A stretch of 64,000 bases of DNA from Streptomyces sp. NBC_01463 (GTDB lineage Bacteria; Actinomycetota; Actinomycetes; Streptomycetales; Streptomycetaceae). Below the pieces are notes generated by a model. It was given only the letters and a program-made list of their open reading frames with translations, did not search any database and was not told the origin of the DNA. How positions within the stretch are numbered: position 1 is the first letter of the stretch; every line of letters begins with the position of its first letter. This document shows, piece after piece, positions 1 through 9,099 of the stretch. Where the stretch lies: assembly GCA_036227345.1 (NCBI GenBank), contig CP109468.1, positions 4,340,001-4,404,000 of the forward strand, written 5' to 3'. Position numbers and translations under genes: made by a program.

Positions 1-635
1 CCCAGGGCGATGAAGAAGAGCCCCGACAGCAGCGTCGTCGTGTGCAGTTCGAAGCGGCCCAGCCGCAGGGCGCGGCCGCGCAGCCAGGCCCGCCGGCCCA
101 GCTCGAACCGCTCCCAGAGCAGCGCGAGCACGAACAGCGGCACCGCCATGCCCAGCGCGTAGACGGCGAGCAGCAGTCCGCCGTACGCCGGGCTGCCGCT
201 GACGGCCGCGACGGTCAGGACGCTGCCGAGGATCGGTCCCGCGCAGAAGCCGGCCAGTCCGTAGACGGCGCCGAGGGCGTAGACGGACACGGCCGTGGTG
301 GGCCTGATCCGGCCGCTGAGGGCGGAGATCCGGCGCGAGGCGAAGCCCAGGCCGACGATCTGGGCGACGCCGAGGCCGATGATCAGCCAGCCCGCGCCGA
401 GGACGAGGGCGTCGCGGTGGCTGTAGAACAGCCGCCCGGCGTACGAGCCCGCGGCGCCGAGCGGCACGAGCGTGGTGGCCAGTCCGGCGTAGAAGATCCC
501 GGTCCGGGCGAGCAGCCGGGAAGCGGAGTCGATGGAGTACGCGAAGAAGGCGGGGAGCAGCAGGGCGCTGCACGGGCTGAGCAGGGCCAGCAGCCCGCCG
601 AGGAACGCGGCGAAGTAGCCGATGCCGGGCGTCAC
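1..635 (-). CDS. CcdA-like cytochrome c biogenesis membrane protein (3' end outside window)
   Basis: The reading frame runs off the left edge, so only about 211 N-terminal residues are present. It begins at a GTG whose bases overlap the TGA of the upstream thioredoxin-fold gene (GTGA). The translation (TPGIGYFAAFLGGLLALLSP, then CSALLLPAFFAYS) shows the hydrophobic first segment with the Ser-Pro-Cys motif typical of the DsbD/CcdA transmembrane family, and further hydrophobic segments follow (GAGWLIIGLGVAQIVG, YGLAGFCAGPILGSV with a second Cys). CcdA proteins carry reducing equivalents from cytoplasmic thioredoxin across the membrane. The tight coupling to a DsbA-like gene fits delivery of electrons to an extracytoplasmic thiol oxidoreductase. 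The C-terminus cannot be judged. Confidence 0.85.
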   Translation of the reverse strand, partial: MTPGIGYFAAFLGGLLALLSPCSALLLPAFFAYSIDSASRLLARTGIFYAGLATTLVPLGAAGSYAGRLFYSHRDALVLGAGWLIIGLGVAQIVGLGFASRRISALSGRIRPTTAVSVYALGAVYGLAGFCAGPILGSVLTVAAVSGSPAYGGLLLAVYALGMAVPLFVLALLWERFELGRRAWLRGRALRLGRFELHTTTLLSGLFFIAL

Positions 636-1459
636 TTCGCGGCGCTCGCTTCGGGGGACGCGGTGCTCGTCCCGGAGGCCCCCTCGGCGTCCTGGCCCGC
701 GCTGCCGATGTTCTTCGCGCGCTCCGCCGCCTGGTCGATGGCCCGGGTGAAGGTCTCCGCGGGCTGCGCCCCGGCGATCGGGCGGCCGTTGACCAGGAAG
801 GACGGGGTGGACGTCGCGCCGATTCCGTACCCCTGCTCCTGGTCCTCGCTCACCGCCGCCGCGGCCGCCGTACCGTCCGTGTCGCGCACGAAGCGGTCGA
901 GGTCGGGCACCCCCGCCTGGCGGGCGAGCGCCCTCAGGCGGTCCTTGCCGAACCCCTTCTCCTTGGCCCCTTCGGCGTACGCGGCCCGGTGGAACTCCCA
1001 GAAGCGGCCCTGCTGTCCGGCGGCCCAGGAGGCTCGCGCGGCGGCCTCGGACTCGGCACCGAAGATCGGGAAGTTGCGCCATTCGATGCGCAGGGTGCCG
1101 TTGTCGACGTACTTCTTCACCAGGGCGGGTTCGGTGTCCCGGGCGAACTTGCCGCAGTAGCCGCACTTGAAGTCGGCGTACTCGATGAGGACGACGGGCG
1201 CGTCCGCCCGGCCCAGGGCCAGCTTGTCGCCGGCCTCGCGGCGGGCGAGCTTCGCCAGCTCGGGGTAGACGCCCTCGTCCGGGCCCGCGGTGACGTCGGC
1301 CACCACCGAGGACGAGGAGGCGCCGGCGGATTCGGGGGCGGTGGCCCGGTAGGAGACGTAGCCGAACAGGGCGGCGGCCACGACGACCCCGGCGGCGTAG
1401 ACGAGCGGCTTGCGCGAGGACTGCTTCAGGGACGACGGCTTGGGCGGGGATGTGGGCAT
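632..1459 (-). CDS. DsbA-family thiol oxidoreductase, membrane anchored
   Basis: The product has 275 residues. A cytoplasmic N-terminus is followed by one transmembrane segment (about 19-35), a short linker, and a DsbA/thioredoxin-4 fold from about residue 78 with the redox pair C99-G-Y-C102 in EYADFKCGYCGKF. It is expected to act outside the membrane, forming or shuffling disulfides. A longer open frame exists, but the ATG at 1459 has a GGAG 5 bases upstream and gives the expected N-terminus. The gene overlaps the following CcdA-like gene by 4 bases, so the two are probably co-transcribed and form a redox pair. Confidence 0.88.
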   Translation of the reverse strand: MPTSPPKPSSLKQSSRKPLVYAAGVVVAAALFGYVSYRATAPESAGASSSSVVADVTAGPDEGVYPELAKLARREAGDKLALGRADAPVVLIEYADFKCGYCGKFARDTEPALVKKYVDNGTLRIEWRNFPIFGAESEAAARASWAAGQQGRFWEFHRAAYAEGAKEKGFGKDRLRALARQAGVPDLDRFVRDTDGTAAAAAVSEDQEQGYGIGATSTPSFLVNGRPIAGAQPAETFTRAIDQAAERAKNIGSAGQDAEGASGTSTASPEASAAK

Positions 1460-1524
1460 GCGGAACTCCGAGCTGGCGATGCGGGAGGGAGAGAGAAGGA
1501 GGACGGCCGGGAGGTGCGGGCCGT

Positions 1525-1929
1525 CTACACCCTCAGTACGGAGAGTTCCACCGGGGTCGGCGCGGCCGCGTCCGGGCCGCGCGGGTTCATCGGTGCGGAC
1601 CACCGCAGCGGCTCCGGTCCGACGGCCTCGGGCAGACCCCATTCGGCGAGGCCCGGTGCCTGGTCGTGGGCGGCTCGGGACCGCCCCGGGACACCCGGTT
1701 CACCGCCGTCGTGCCCGCTCCTGCGCCCACAGCCCGCAAGCCCGTCCCGCTGCCCGATGTCCCGGGCCACCGTCTCGGTCGCGGTCACCGTCTCGTTCAC
1801 GGTCACAGCTGCAACGGACGCGTCCGGGAGAGGCGACGGCACCGCGGCCGTCGCCGTCGCCGGTCCGCAGAACAGTCCCAGGACGACAGCGAGGGCCGCC
1901 GGCAGGCAGCACCACGACGAACGGGACAC
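1525..1929 (-). CDS. Small predicted secreted protein of unknown function
   Basis: The frame encodes 134 residues starting at a GTG. The N-terminus looks like a signal peptide: SRSS, then the hydrophobic stretch WCCLPAALAVVLGLF, then Ala-rich residues ending near ATATAA. The rest is Gly/Pro/Arg-rich without a motif I recognise. It lies 65 bases upstream of the DsbA-like gene on the same strand and could be the first gene of that unit. A GGAAGG lies about 10 bases before the start. It could be a chance frame in GC-rich DNA; the signal-peptide-like start is the only positive evidence. Confidence 0.5.
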   Translation of the reverse strand: MSRSSWCCLPAALAVVLGLFCGPATATAAVPSPLPDASVAAVTVNETVTATETVARDIGQRDGLAGCGRRSGHDGGEPGVPGRSRAAHDQAPGLAEWGLPEAVGPEPLRWSAPMNPRGPDAAAPTPVELSVLRV

Positions 1930-2043
1930 GGCGGACAGGCCTTCCGGCAGGGGCTCGGCAGAGAGATCGACTGTCCGGAATGGTACGTGCTGTGACCGCG
2001 CGCTCCCCGACCGTGCGGGTCCGGTGACCGAGACCGCGCGAAA

Positions 2044-2049
2044 TAGGTT
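2044..2049 (+). promoter_or_regulatory. Candidate -10 element of hrpA
   Basis: TAGGTT fits the TANNNT pattern of principal-sigma -10 elements and would give a leader of about 35 bases. No convincing -35 box is visible, and no strong ribosome binding site precedes the ATG of the helicase gene. Confidence 0.3.
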
Positions 2050-2087
2050 CGCCGTTCCTCGGGCCCGGGTGAGATCCTGGGACCCGT

Positions 2088-5000
2088 ATGTCTACTTCCT
2101 TTGCCGATCTCCAGTCCCAGCTCGGGCAGCTCTCGCTCCGCGACGCGCACCGGCTCGGCCGCCGCCTCGAAGGCGCGCGCCGCATTCGTCAGCCCGAGGC
2201 CCAGCAGGCCGTGCTGGACGAGATCGCGGGCCAGGCCACCAAGGCAGCCGGGCGGCTCGCGCTGCGGGCCGGGCGGCTGCCTGCCCTGTCGTACCCCGAA
2301 CAGCTGCCGGTCAGCCAGAAGAAGGACGAGATCCTGGAGGCGATACGCGACCACCAGGTCGTGATCGTCGCCGGTGAGACCGGCTCCGGCAAGACCACCC
2401 AGATCCCCAAGATCTGCATGGAGCTGGGCCGTGGCGTCCGCGGCATGATCGGGCACACCCAGCCGCGCCGGATCGCGGCGCGCACGGTGGCCGAGCGCAT
2501 CGCCGAGGAGCTGAGGACGCCGCTGGGCGAGGCCGTCGGCTGGAAGGTCCGGTTCACCGACCAGGTCAACCAGGACGCGACGTTCGTCAAGCTGATGACG
2601 GACGGCATCCTGCTCGCCGAGATCCAGACGGACCGCGAGCTGCTCGCATACGACACGATCATCATCGACGAGGCCCACGAGCGGTCGCTGAACATCGACT
2701 TCCTGCTCGGCTACCTGGCCCGGCTGCTGCCCAAGCGCCCGGACCTGAAGGTCGTCATCACCTCGGCGACCATCGACCCGGAGCGTTTCGCGCGCCACTT
2801 CGGCGAGGCGCCGATCGTCGAGGTCAGCGGGCGTACGTATCCCGTCGAGGTGCGTTACCGTCCCCTCCTCGAAGAGGACAGCGAGGACTCCGACCGCGAC
2901 CAGATCACCGCGATCTGCGACGCCGTGGACGAGCTCCAGACGGAGGGGCCGGGCGACGTCCTGGTCTTCCTCTCCGGCGAGCGGGAGATCCGTGACACCG
3001 CGGACGCGCTCGGCAAACGCAACCTCAGACACACCGAGGTGCTCCCCCTCTACGCGCGCCTGTCGCACGCCGAGCAGCACCGCGTGTTCCAGCGCCACAC
3101 CGGACGCCGGGTCGTCCTCGCGACGAACGTCGCCGAGACCTCGCTGACCGTCCCCGGCATCAAGTACGTGATCGACCCGGGCAACGCCCGCATCTCCCGC
3201 TACAGCCACCGCACCAAGGTCCAGCGGCTGCCGATCGAGCGGATCTCGCAGGCCAGCGCCAACCAGCGCAAGGGCCGCTGCGGCCGTACGTCGGACGGCA
3301 TCTGCATCCGGCTGTACTCCGAGGACGACTTCCTGACCCGGCCGGAGTTCACCGACCCGGAGATCCTGCGGACGAACCTGGCGTCCGTCATCCTCCAGAT
3401 GACCGCGGCCGGCCTCGGCGACATCGAGAAGTTCCCCTTCATCGACCCGCCGGACCACCGCAACATCCGTGACGGTGTGCAGCTCCTCCAGGAGCTCGGC
3501 GCGCTCGACCCGGACGAGAAGGATCCGAAGAAGCGGCTCACCCCGCTGGGGCGTCAGCTCTCCCAGCTGCCGGTGGACCCGCGGCTCGCCCGCATGGTCA
3601 TCGAGGCCGACCGCAACGGCTGTGTCCGCGAGGTCATGGTCATCGCCTCCGCGCTCTCCATCCAGGACCCGCGCGAGCGGCCGTCCGAGAAGCAGACGCA
3701 GGCCGACCAGCAGCACGCCCGGTTCAAGGACGAGACGTCCGACTTCCTGGCGTTCCTGAACCTGTGGCGCTACATCCGCGAGCAGCAGAAGGAGCGCGGC
3801 TCCTCCAGCTTCCGCCGGATGTGCAAGCAGGAGTACCTGAACTTCCTGCGCATCCGCGAATGGCAGGACATCTACGCGCAGCTGCGTACGGTCGCCAAGC
3901 AGATGGGGATCGAGCTCAATGAGGACGATGCCCCGGAGCAGTCGGTGCACACCTCGCTGCTCGCCGGTCTGCTGTCGCACATCGGGCTGAAGGACACCGA
4001 GAAGAACGAGTACCTGGGCGCCCGCAGCGCCAAGTTCGCGATCTTCCCCGGTTCGGCGCTGTTCAAGAAGCAGCCGCGGTTCGTGATGTCGGCCGAACTG
4101 GTCGAGACGTCCCGGCTGTGGGCGCGGGTGAACGCCCGGGTCGAGCCGGAGTGGATCGAGCCGCTGGCCCAGCATCTGCTGAAGCGCACCTACAGCGAGC
4201 CGCACTGGGAGAAGGACCAGGCGGCGGTGATGGCGTACGAGCGGGTCACGCTGTACGGCGTACCGATCGTGGCCCAGCGCAAGATCAATTTCGGCCGGAT
4301 CGACCAGGAGACCTCGCGGGACCTCTTCATCCGCAACGCCCTGGTCGAGGGCGACTGGCGCACCCACCACCAGTTCTTCCACGACAACCGCAAGCTCCTG
4401 GGCGAGGTCGAGGAGCTGGAGCACCGCGCCCGGCGCCGCGACATCCTCGTGGACGACGAGACGCTGTTCGACTTCTACGACCAGCGGATCCCGGAACACG
4501 TCGTCTCGGGCGCGCACTTCGACTCGTGGTGGAAGCACAAGCGCAAGGACGAGCCGGACGCGCTGGACTTCGAGCGCTCCATGCTCATCAACGAGAAGGC
4601 CGGGGCCGTCACCAAGGACGACTACCCGGACTCCTGGCGGCAGGGGAAGCTCAAGTTCCGGGTGACGTACCAGTTCGAGCCCGGCGCGGACGCGGACGGT
4701 GTGACCGTCCACATCCCGCTCCAGGTGCTCAACCAGGTCACGTCCGACGGCTTCGACTGGCAGATCCCCGGCCTGCGCGAGGAAGTGGTCACCGAGCTGA
4801 TCCGCTCCCTGCCGAAGCCGATCCGCCGGCACTACGTGCCCGCGCCGAACTACGCGGACAAGTTCCTGGACCGGGCCGTGCCCCTCCAGGAGCCGCTGCC
4901 GTTCACCCTGGCGCGCGAGCTCCAGCGGATGGTCGGCGTCCCCGTCACGGCCGACGACTTCGACCTCACCCGGGTCCCGGACCACCTGAAGATCACCTTC

Positions 5001-6008
5001 CGGGTCGTCGACGAGCGGCGCCGCAAGGTGGCCGAGGACAAGGACCTGGAGGCGCTGCGCGTCCAGTTGCGTCCCAAGGCCCGTCAGGCGCTCTCCAAGG
5101 CCGCCGCGGCGACCGCGGGCCCCACCGGTGAGTCCATCGAGCGGTCGGGCCTCACGGACTGGACGATCGGCGCGCTGGACCGGGTCTTCGAGACCCGTCG
5201 GGCCGGTCAGCCGGTGAAGGCGTTCCCGGCTCTGGTCGACCAGGGCGAGACAGTGGCCGTACGGCTCTTCGACACCGAGGCCGAGCAGCAGCAGGCGATG
5301 TGGCGCGGCACCCGGAAGCTGATCCTGCTGAACATCCCGGTGAACCCGGCGAAGTTCGCATCGGACAAGCTCACCAACCAGCAGAAGCTCGCGCTGTCCC
5401 GCAATCCGCACGGCTCCATCCAGGCGCTCTTCGACGACTGCGCGACGGCGGCCGCCGACCGGCTGATCGCCGCGCACGGCGGCCCGGCCTGGGACGAGGC
5501 GTCGTTCCGGAAGCTGTACGACAAGGTGCGCGCCGACCTGGTGGACCTGACCGTCCGCACGATCGGCCAGGTCCAGCAGATCCTGGCGGCCTGGCAGGCC
5601 TGCGAGCGCCGGCTGAAGACCACCAACAGCCTGGTCCTGATCAACAACGTCACGGACGTACGGGACCACCTGGCCCGTCTCGTGCCACCCGGGTTCGTCA
5701 CCCTGACCGGACTGCGCAGGCTGCCCGACCTGATGCGCTACCTGGTCGCCGAGGACCGCCGGCTCCAGCAGATGCCGACGAACGTCCAGCGCGACACCAC
5801 GCGCATGGAGAAGGTCCACGAGATGCAGGACGAGTACGCCTGGCTGCTGGAGCAACTGCCGCAGGGCAGGCCCGTTCCGCAGGAGGTCCTGGACATCCGC
5901 TGGATGATCGAGGAGCTGCGGGTCAGCTATTTCGCGCACGCCCTGGGCACCGCTTTCCCCGTCTCGGACAAGCGGATCGTGAAGGCGATCGACGCCGCCG
6001 CCCCGTAA
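2088..6008 (+). CDS. hrpA: ATP-dependent RNA helicase HrpA (DEAH box)
   Basis: The product has 1306 residues, the usual length for full HrpA. Walker A is GETGSGKT (96-103), the DEAH box is IIIDEAH (191-197), motif III is SAT in VITSATIDPERF, and motif VI is QRKGRCGRTSDG. The helicase-associated (HA2) and OB-like regions follow, and then the long C-terminal HrpA-specific domain. The family unwinds RNA or mRNP substrates; HrpA is known for processing mRNA and rescuing stalled ribosomes in other bacteria. The gene stands alone between a divergent small secreted-protein gene and tRNA-Asp. No strong Shine-Dalgarno precedes the ATG. The minus strand also carries a very long open frame across this gene, which I read as a high-GC shadow. 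Confidence 0.96.
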   Translation: MSTSFADLQSQLGQLSLRDAHRLGRRLEGARRIRQPEAQQAVLDEIAGQATKAAGRLALRAGRLPALSYPEQLPVSQKKDEILEAIRDHQVVIVAGETGSGKTTQIPKICMELGRGVRGMIGHTQPRRIAARTVAERIAEELRTPLGEAVGWKVRFTDQVNQDATFVKLMTDGILLAEIQTDRELLAYDTIIIDEAHERSLNIDFLLGYLARLLPKRPDLKVVITSATIDPERFARHFGEAPIVEVSGRTYPVEVRYRPLLEEDSEDSDRDQITAICDAVDELQTEGPGDVLVFLSGEREIRDTADALGKRNLRHTEVLPLYARLSHAEQHRVFQRHTGRRVVLATNVAETSLTVPGIKYVIDPGNARISRYSHRTKVQRLPIERISQASANQRKGRCGRTSDGICIRLYSEDDFLTRPEFTDPEILRTNLASVILQMTAAGLGDIEKFPFIDPPDHRNIRDGVQLLQELGALDPDEKDPKKRLTPLGRQLSQLPVDPRLARMVIEADRNGCVREVMVIASALSIQDPRERPSEKQTQADQQHARFKDETSDFLAFLNLWRYIREQQKERGSSSFRRMCKQEYLNFLRIREWQDIYAQLRTVAKQMGIELNEDDAPEQSVHTSLLAGLLSHIGLKDTEKNEYLGARSAKFAIFPGSALFKKQPRFVMSAELVETSRLWARVNARVEPEWIEPLAQHLLKRTYSEPHWEKDQAAVMAYERVTLYGVPIVAQRKINFGRIDQETSRDLFIRNALVEGDWRTHHQFFHDNRKLLGEVEELEHRARRRDILVDDETLFDFYDQRIPEHVVSGAHFDSWWKHKRKDEPDALDFERSMLINEKAGAVTKDDYPDSWRQGKLKFRVTYQFEPGADADGVTVHIPLQVLNQVTSDGFDWQIPGLREEVVTELIRSLPKPIRRHYVPAPNYADKFLDRAVPLQEPLPFTLARELQRMVGVPVTADDFDLTRVPDHLKITFRVVDERRRKVAEDKDLEALRVQLRPKARQALSKAAAATAGPTGESIERSGLTDWTIGALDRVFETRRAGQPVKAFPALVDQGETVAVRLFDTEAEQQQAMWRGTRKLILLNIPVNPAKFASDKLTNQQKLALSRNPHGSIQALFDDCATAAADRLIAAHGGPAWDEASFRKLYDKVRADLVDLTVRTIGQVQQILAAWQACERRLKTTNSLVLINNVTDVRDHLARLVPPGFVTLTGLRRLPDLMRYLVAEDRRLQQMPTNVQRDTTRMEKVHEMQDEYAWLLEQLPQGRPVPQEVLDIRWMIEELRVSYFAHALGTAFPVSDKRIVKAIDAAAP

Positions 6009-6146
6009 GCCGTACGGCGGCGGGCACGCGGGCGGCCCGGGGGTGCGCGCGTAACGGCCTCACCACCAGGAGTGAGGTCGACCGCACCCTCTGACCTCCT
6101 GTACAGTCTGTCTTCGCAGCCAGCCGCAAGGCAGCCGCGAAAACCT

Positions 6147-6221
6147 GGTCCTGTGGAGCAGTTTGGAGTGCTCGCCACCCTGTCAAGGTGGAGGCCGCGG
6201 GTTCAAATCCCGTCAGGACCG
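6147..6221 (+). tRNA. tRNA-Asp (anticodon GTC)
   Basis: This is a complete cloverleaf. The acceptor stem GGTCCTG pairs with CAGGACC and the discriminator is G. The anticodon arm is CCACC-CTGTCAA-GGTGG and the T loop is GTTCAAATC. CCA is not encoded. Confidence 0.97.
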
Positions 6222-6227
6222 CAGTAA

Positions 6228-6260
6228 CGAAAGCCCGGATCCCCTGGATCCGGGCTTTCG
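6228..6260 (+). terminator. Terminator hairpin after tRNA-Asp
   Basis: A perfect 15-bp stem begins CGAAAGCCCGG, with a 3-base loop, 7 bases after the tRNA. It has no long T tract, as is usual in Streptomyces. Confidence 0.85.
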
Positions 6261-6361
6261 TGCGTCTTGACTCCGGTGTCCGCCGACGAGTACTCAGAAA
6301 CCAGGGGCTGTCCCTGGTTTCCTGGGGCGGGACGGCGCGCAACCACCGGGAGGTGGCGCGG

Positions 6362-6823
6362 ATGGCGGCATCCACGGGCGAGGACTTCCGGCCGGACCGG
6401 TCCGGTGCCCGCGAACCCGTCCGCGGGAGGACGCCCCGGCACGAGATCCGCGCCCTGCTGCGCGCCCATCTGGCGGCGGCCTCGGGCTATCGCCACCTCA
6501 CCCGGCACTGCGCGGTCTGCGCGCGGATACTCCGGCTCGCGCTGGACCCTGCGACGGCCTCCGGGGCCCGGGAACGGACCGCGGAGGGCCCGGCGGCCCA
6601 CAGCGCCCCGGAGCGCGCCCGGGCGTCCGAGGAGGCCGCCTCCCGGGCGCAGGAGCCCTCGGAGGCCGGCCTTCGGGCGCCTGTGGCGCGGGCCGCCCCC
6701 TTGCCCGCGCCGGCCTTCCATGCCGCCGTACGCGCCCCGGCGCCGCCCGGCCGGCCCGAGGAGGCCCCGGACACCGGCCCCCGAGCCTCACGGACCGAGG
6801 ACGAAAGTCCTGCCGACGCGTGA
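6362..6823 (+). CDS. Small conserved actinomycete protein (DUF6274-like)
   Basis: The product has 153 residues. The start is chosen at the ATG preceded by GGGAGG; upstream extensions of the frame overlap the tRNA-Asp region and are unlikely. The recognisable core is residues 25-60 (HEIRALLRAHLAAASGYRHL, then TRHCAVCARILRLAL), with a Cys-x2-Cys and His pattern that I associate with a short Streptomyces family, DUF6274. The remaining C-terminal half is low-complexity Ala/Pro/Arg/Glu. The function is unknown. The Cys/His cluster might bind a metal, but that is a guess. Confidence 0.7.
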   Translation: MAASTGEDFRPDRSGAREPVRGRTPRHEIRALLRAHLAAASGYRHLTRHCAVCARILRLALDPATASGARERTAEGPAAHSAPERARASEEAASRAQEPSEAGLRAPVARAAPLPAPAFHAAVRAPAPPGRPEEAPDTGPRASRTEDESPADA

Positions 6824-7178
6824 CCAATGGCGTGGCCTTCCGCTCCACAGCAGTGGCAGTCTCGTACTTGGCAAGACTCATGCCATGTGACGGGTGTCAC
6901 CGAATCAGTTTTGAGAAGGGGTGACTTTACGCCCTTCCTACAACTGGCGAATTTAATATGTGCAATTGCACCACCCGGACAGGGGCCCCGCAGGAACCCT
7001 CGAACCACCCCGGTCCGGCCCTCGCGGGGCGAGGGCGCACAGTCCCGCACAGACCCGAGCAAGCTCGCACGAGACCCCCACGGGGCTCGCACGGAGCCAA
7101 CCGGACGCCCGGTTTTCAGCCCGCGAGAGGCGCGAGCAGCGGGGACACGGCAGGACTCACGCCGGCCGCACAGCGCAC
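6824..7178. other. Intergenic region between the DUF6274-like gene and the bldC terminator
   Basis: I see no gene here. The stretch 6885-6970 is much richer in A+T than its surroundings. It holds a Crp-like dyad (6887-6900), a TAATAT hexamer (6954-6959) and the palindrome TGCAATTGCA (6961-6970). An unannotated small transcript is possible but not demonstrated. Confidence 0.5.
6887..6900. promoter_or_regulatory. Candidate Crp-type binding site
   Basis: GTGACGGGTGTCAC is a perfect 5-bp dyad with a 4-base spacer. It matches the GTG-N6-GNCAC pattern reported for Streptomyces Crp. It lies in an A+T-rich intergenic patch. Confidence 0.35.
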
Positions 7179-7218
7179 AAAAAAGATCGCGCTGGACCCG
7201 GCGGAGTCCAGCGCGATC
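7179..7218 (-). terminator. Rho-independent terminator of bldC
   Basis: A perfect 13-bp stem (GTCCAGCGCGATC on the transcribed side) with an 8-base loop is followed on the minus strand by six T residues. It lies about 130 bases beyond the bldC stop codon. A real T tract is uncommon in this window. Confidence 0.85.
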
Positions 7219-7346
7219 TCATGACAAAACCCGTATGGCACAGGTATGGCGCCCGTTGGGGCGGACGCCCGTCATATGGAGCTATGGGTGGGCTATGTGG
7301 GTTGGGGGACCCAAAAGCCCAGTTGTGACGCGGCGACAGGGGTATG

Positions 7347-7553
7347 TCAGGCCTCGCTGCGCTGCTGCGGAATACCCGCAAGCAGTGCGCGGACCTCTGC
7401 CTCGCGGTACCGGCGATGTCCACCGAGCGTGCGGATGGACGTGAGCTTGCCTGCCTTGGCCCAACGGGTCACCGTCTTCGGGTCCACGCGGAACATCGTG
7501 GCAACCTCAGCCGGGGTCAGCAGCGGCTCGGCATCAGGGGTGCGAGCGGTCAT
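7347..7553 (-). CDS. bldC: Developmental transcriptional regulator BldC (MerR-like)
   Basis: The product has 68 residues: a single MerR-type winged helix-turn-helix without an effector domain. The core LTPAEVATMFRVDPKTVTRW, then AKAGKLTSIRTLGGHRRY is the BldC signature. BldC binds direct repeats and controls the timing of morphological differentiation and antibiotic production in Streptomyces. The start ATG has GAGGAGG 6 bases upstream. It is monocistronic, with its own terminator and a 512-base upstream region. Confidence 0.97.
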   Translation of the reverse strand: MTARTPDAEPLLTPAEVATMFRVDPKTVTRWAKAGKLTSIRTLGGHRRYREAEVRALLAGIPQQRSEA

Positions 7554-8065
7554 GAGCGGCCTCCTCGGGAGAACCGAACCATCTCGGTTCTTTCCTCTAA
7601 ATTCTGCACCTTGACCCGCGTTGCCCGAAATGGCGGACGCGGGCCGAGTCGGTTATAGGACGAACGGCTTGTCCTCGGCACTACAACTACACCATCCGTC
7701 CAGCCACGTCGGCCAAACCGATGGAATTGCCCTCCCAGGTGTTCATCAGCGACGGAAGCCGATGGACCATGCCATAGCGGACAGTCACACCACCGTGACG
7801 ATCAGTCACAGAGCGATCAGGAGTCATCAGACCCCCCATAGAGTGCAATGCAGAGCAATCCGCCCTTACTTGGACGGATGGAGCCCTCCCCGGACTCCTT
7901 GTCCTATTTTGGCACGAGGAGTAGGGAAGGACGCAAGGGCCCCGTAAGTGCTATCCATCACGCTTGAGGCAAAGGCCCGGTTCGGGACGTAGGTCCTAAG
8001 ACCACTGAAGTACGCTTCCGCCTCTTCACTCTCACGTGTCACACAGGGCACAGGTTCATGGCACG
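7554..8065. other. Upstream region of bldC
   Basis: I see no gene here. The part next to bldC is relatively A+T-rich and contains a GAACC-gagat-GGTTC dyad around 7567-7581, reading on the minus strand. It must hold the bldC promoter or promoters, but I cannot place them with confidence. Confidence 0.5.
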
Positions 8066-8911
8066 TCAGTTCGCGAACTGGCGGTCCCTCACGGCCCTCC
8101 AGCGCTCCGCGAGACGCGCGTACGCCTCGCCCGCCCCCTCCGCGTCCCCGGCACCGAGCGCCGCGATGCCCTCCGCCACATCGGCGGCGCTCCGGTCCCC
8201 CGCAAGCTGCTCCGCGGGCAGCGCGTGCACGAGCCCGCCGTAGTCCAGCTCCACGAGCGAGCGCGGGTGGAACTCCTCCAGCCACCGCCCGACGTCCACC
8301 AGCCCCTCGGTCAGCGGCCCCTCGTCCATGGACTCCCGCAGCGTCTTCAGCGCCCGGGCCAGCCGGCGCCGCGCCTGGACCATCGGCGTCCGGTACCGCA
8401 GCACCGGCGGGTCACCGTCCTCGCCCGCCACCAGGTACTCGCGCTCCTCGTCCGAGAACAGGACGAACCAGCGCACCGGCACCTGCCACACCGCCGTCCT
8501 GATCCACGGCCGGGCGTCCGGATTGCGCTCCGCCCACCGCTCGTGGTCCGCCACCGCCTGCCCGCGCACCACCGGCGGCAGCACCGCGTCGAGCACCGGA
8601 CCGGGGAACATGTCCGCCAGCCCGTCCAGCGCCAGCCACCCGCGCAGCCGGGTCCGCCACGGGCAGACGCACACCACCCCGTCCACCTCGGCGACGAACG
8701 CGTCCGCGCTCTCGTGCGCCGGCACACCGACCGGCGGGGTCGCCGCCAAGTCGGCCAGCGAACGGCGCAGTTCGTCCTGGGCCGTGGGAATCCGCTCGCG
8801 GCCCGCATAGCGGGCCCAGTGCGCACGTTCGGCCTCCGGGAAGGCCGCCAGTGGCTCGTACACCCGGAGGTAGGACGCGTAAGGGACGAACACCGAAGAC
8901 ACCACCGACAT
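8066..8911 (-). CDS. Conserved Streptomyces protein of unknown function
   Basis: The product has 281 residues and is soluble, with no signal peptide or membrane segment. It is rich in Trp and acidic residues in the middle (PWIRTAVWQVPVRWFVLFSD) and has an Ala-rich helical C-terminus (AAALGAGDAEGAGEAYARLAERW). I recognise no catalytic motif. It sits between bldC and the valine dehydrogenase gene, a position it keeps in Streptomyces as far as I recall. There is no good Shine-Dalgarno before the ATG. A weak -10-like CACGAT 7 bases upstream would allow a leaderless message. Confidence 0.8.
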   Translation of the reverse strand: MSVVSSVFVPYASYLRVYEPLAAFPEAERAHWARYAGRERIPTAQDELRRSLADLAATPPVGVPAHESADAFVAEVDGVVCVCPWRTRLRGWLALDGLADMFPGPVLDAVLPPVVRGQAVADHERWAERNPDARPWIRTAVWQVPVRWFVLFSDEEREYLVAGEDGDPPVLRYRTPMVQARRRLARALKTLRESMDEGPLTEGLVDVGRWLEEFHPRSLVELDYGGLVHALPAEQLAGDRSAADVAEGIAALGAGDAEGAGEAYARLAERWRAVRDRQFAN

Positions 8912-9099
8912 GCAGCAGATCGTGTCACGCCCGTACTCCCCTGGTGGGTGATCCTCTCCACGCGACCGGATCTTCCTCGGCCGGGGGCCGGCGCCGGCCT
9001 TAAGCTCATGCCCGTCGGACCTGCCGTCACGGCCGGTCCGGGGCCCTCCCCACCTTCAGGAGGGTCTTCTCCGCCGCTTCGTACTTGGGAGTCACCACA

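Noticed and set aside
1803..5939. 1378-codon open frame antisense to hrpA
   Set aside because: The translation is a Val/Leu/Arg/Asp-rich shadow with no domain, and hrpA on the other strand is unmistakable.
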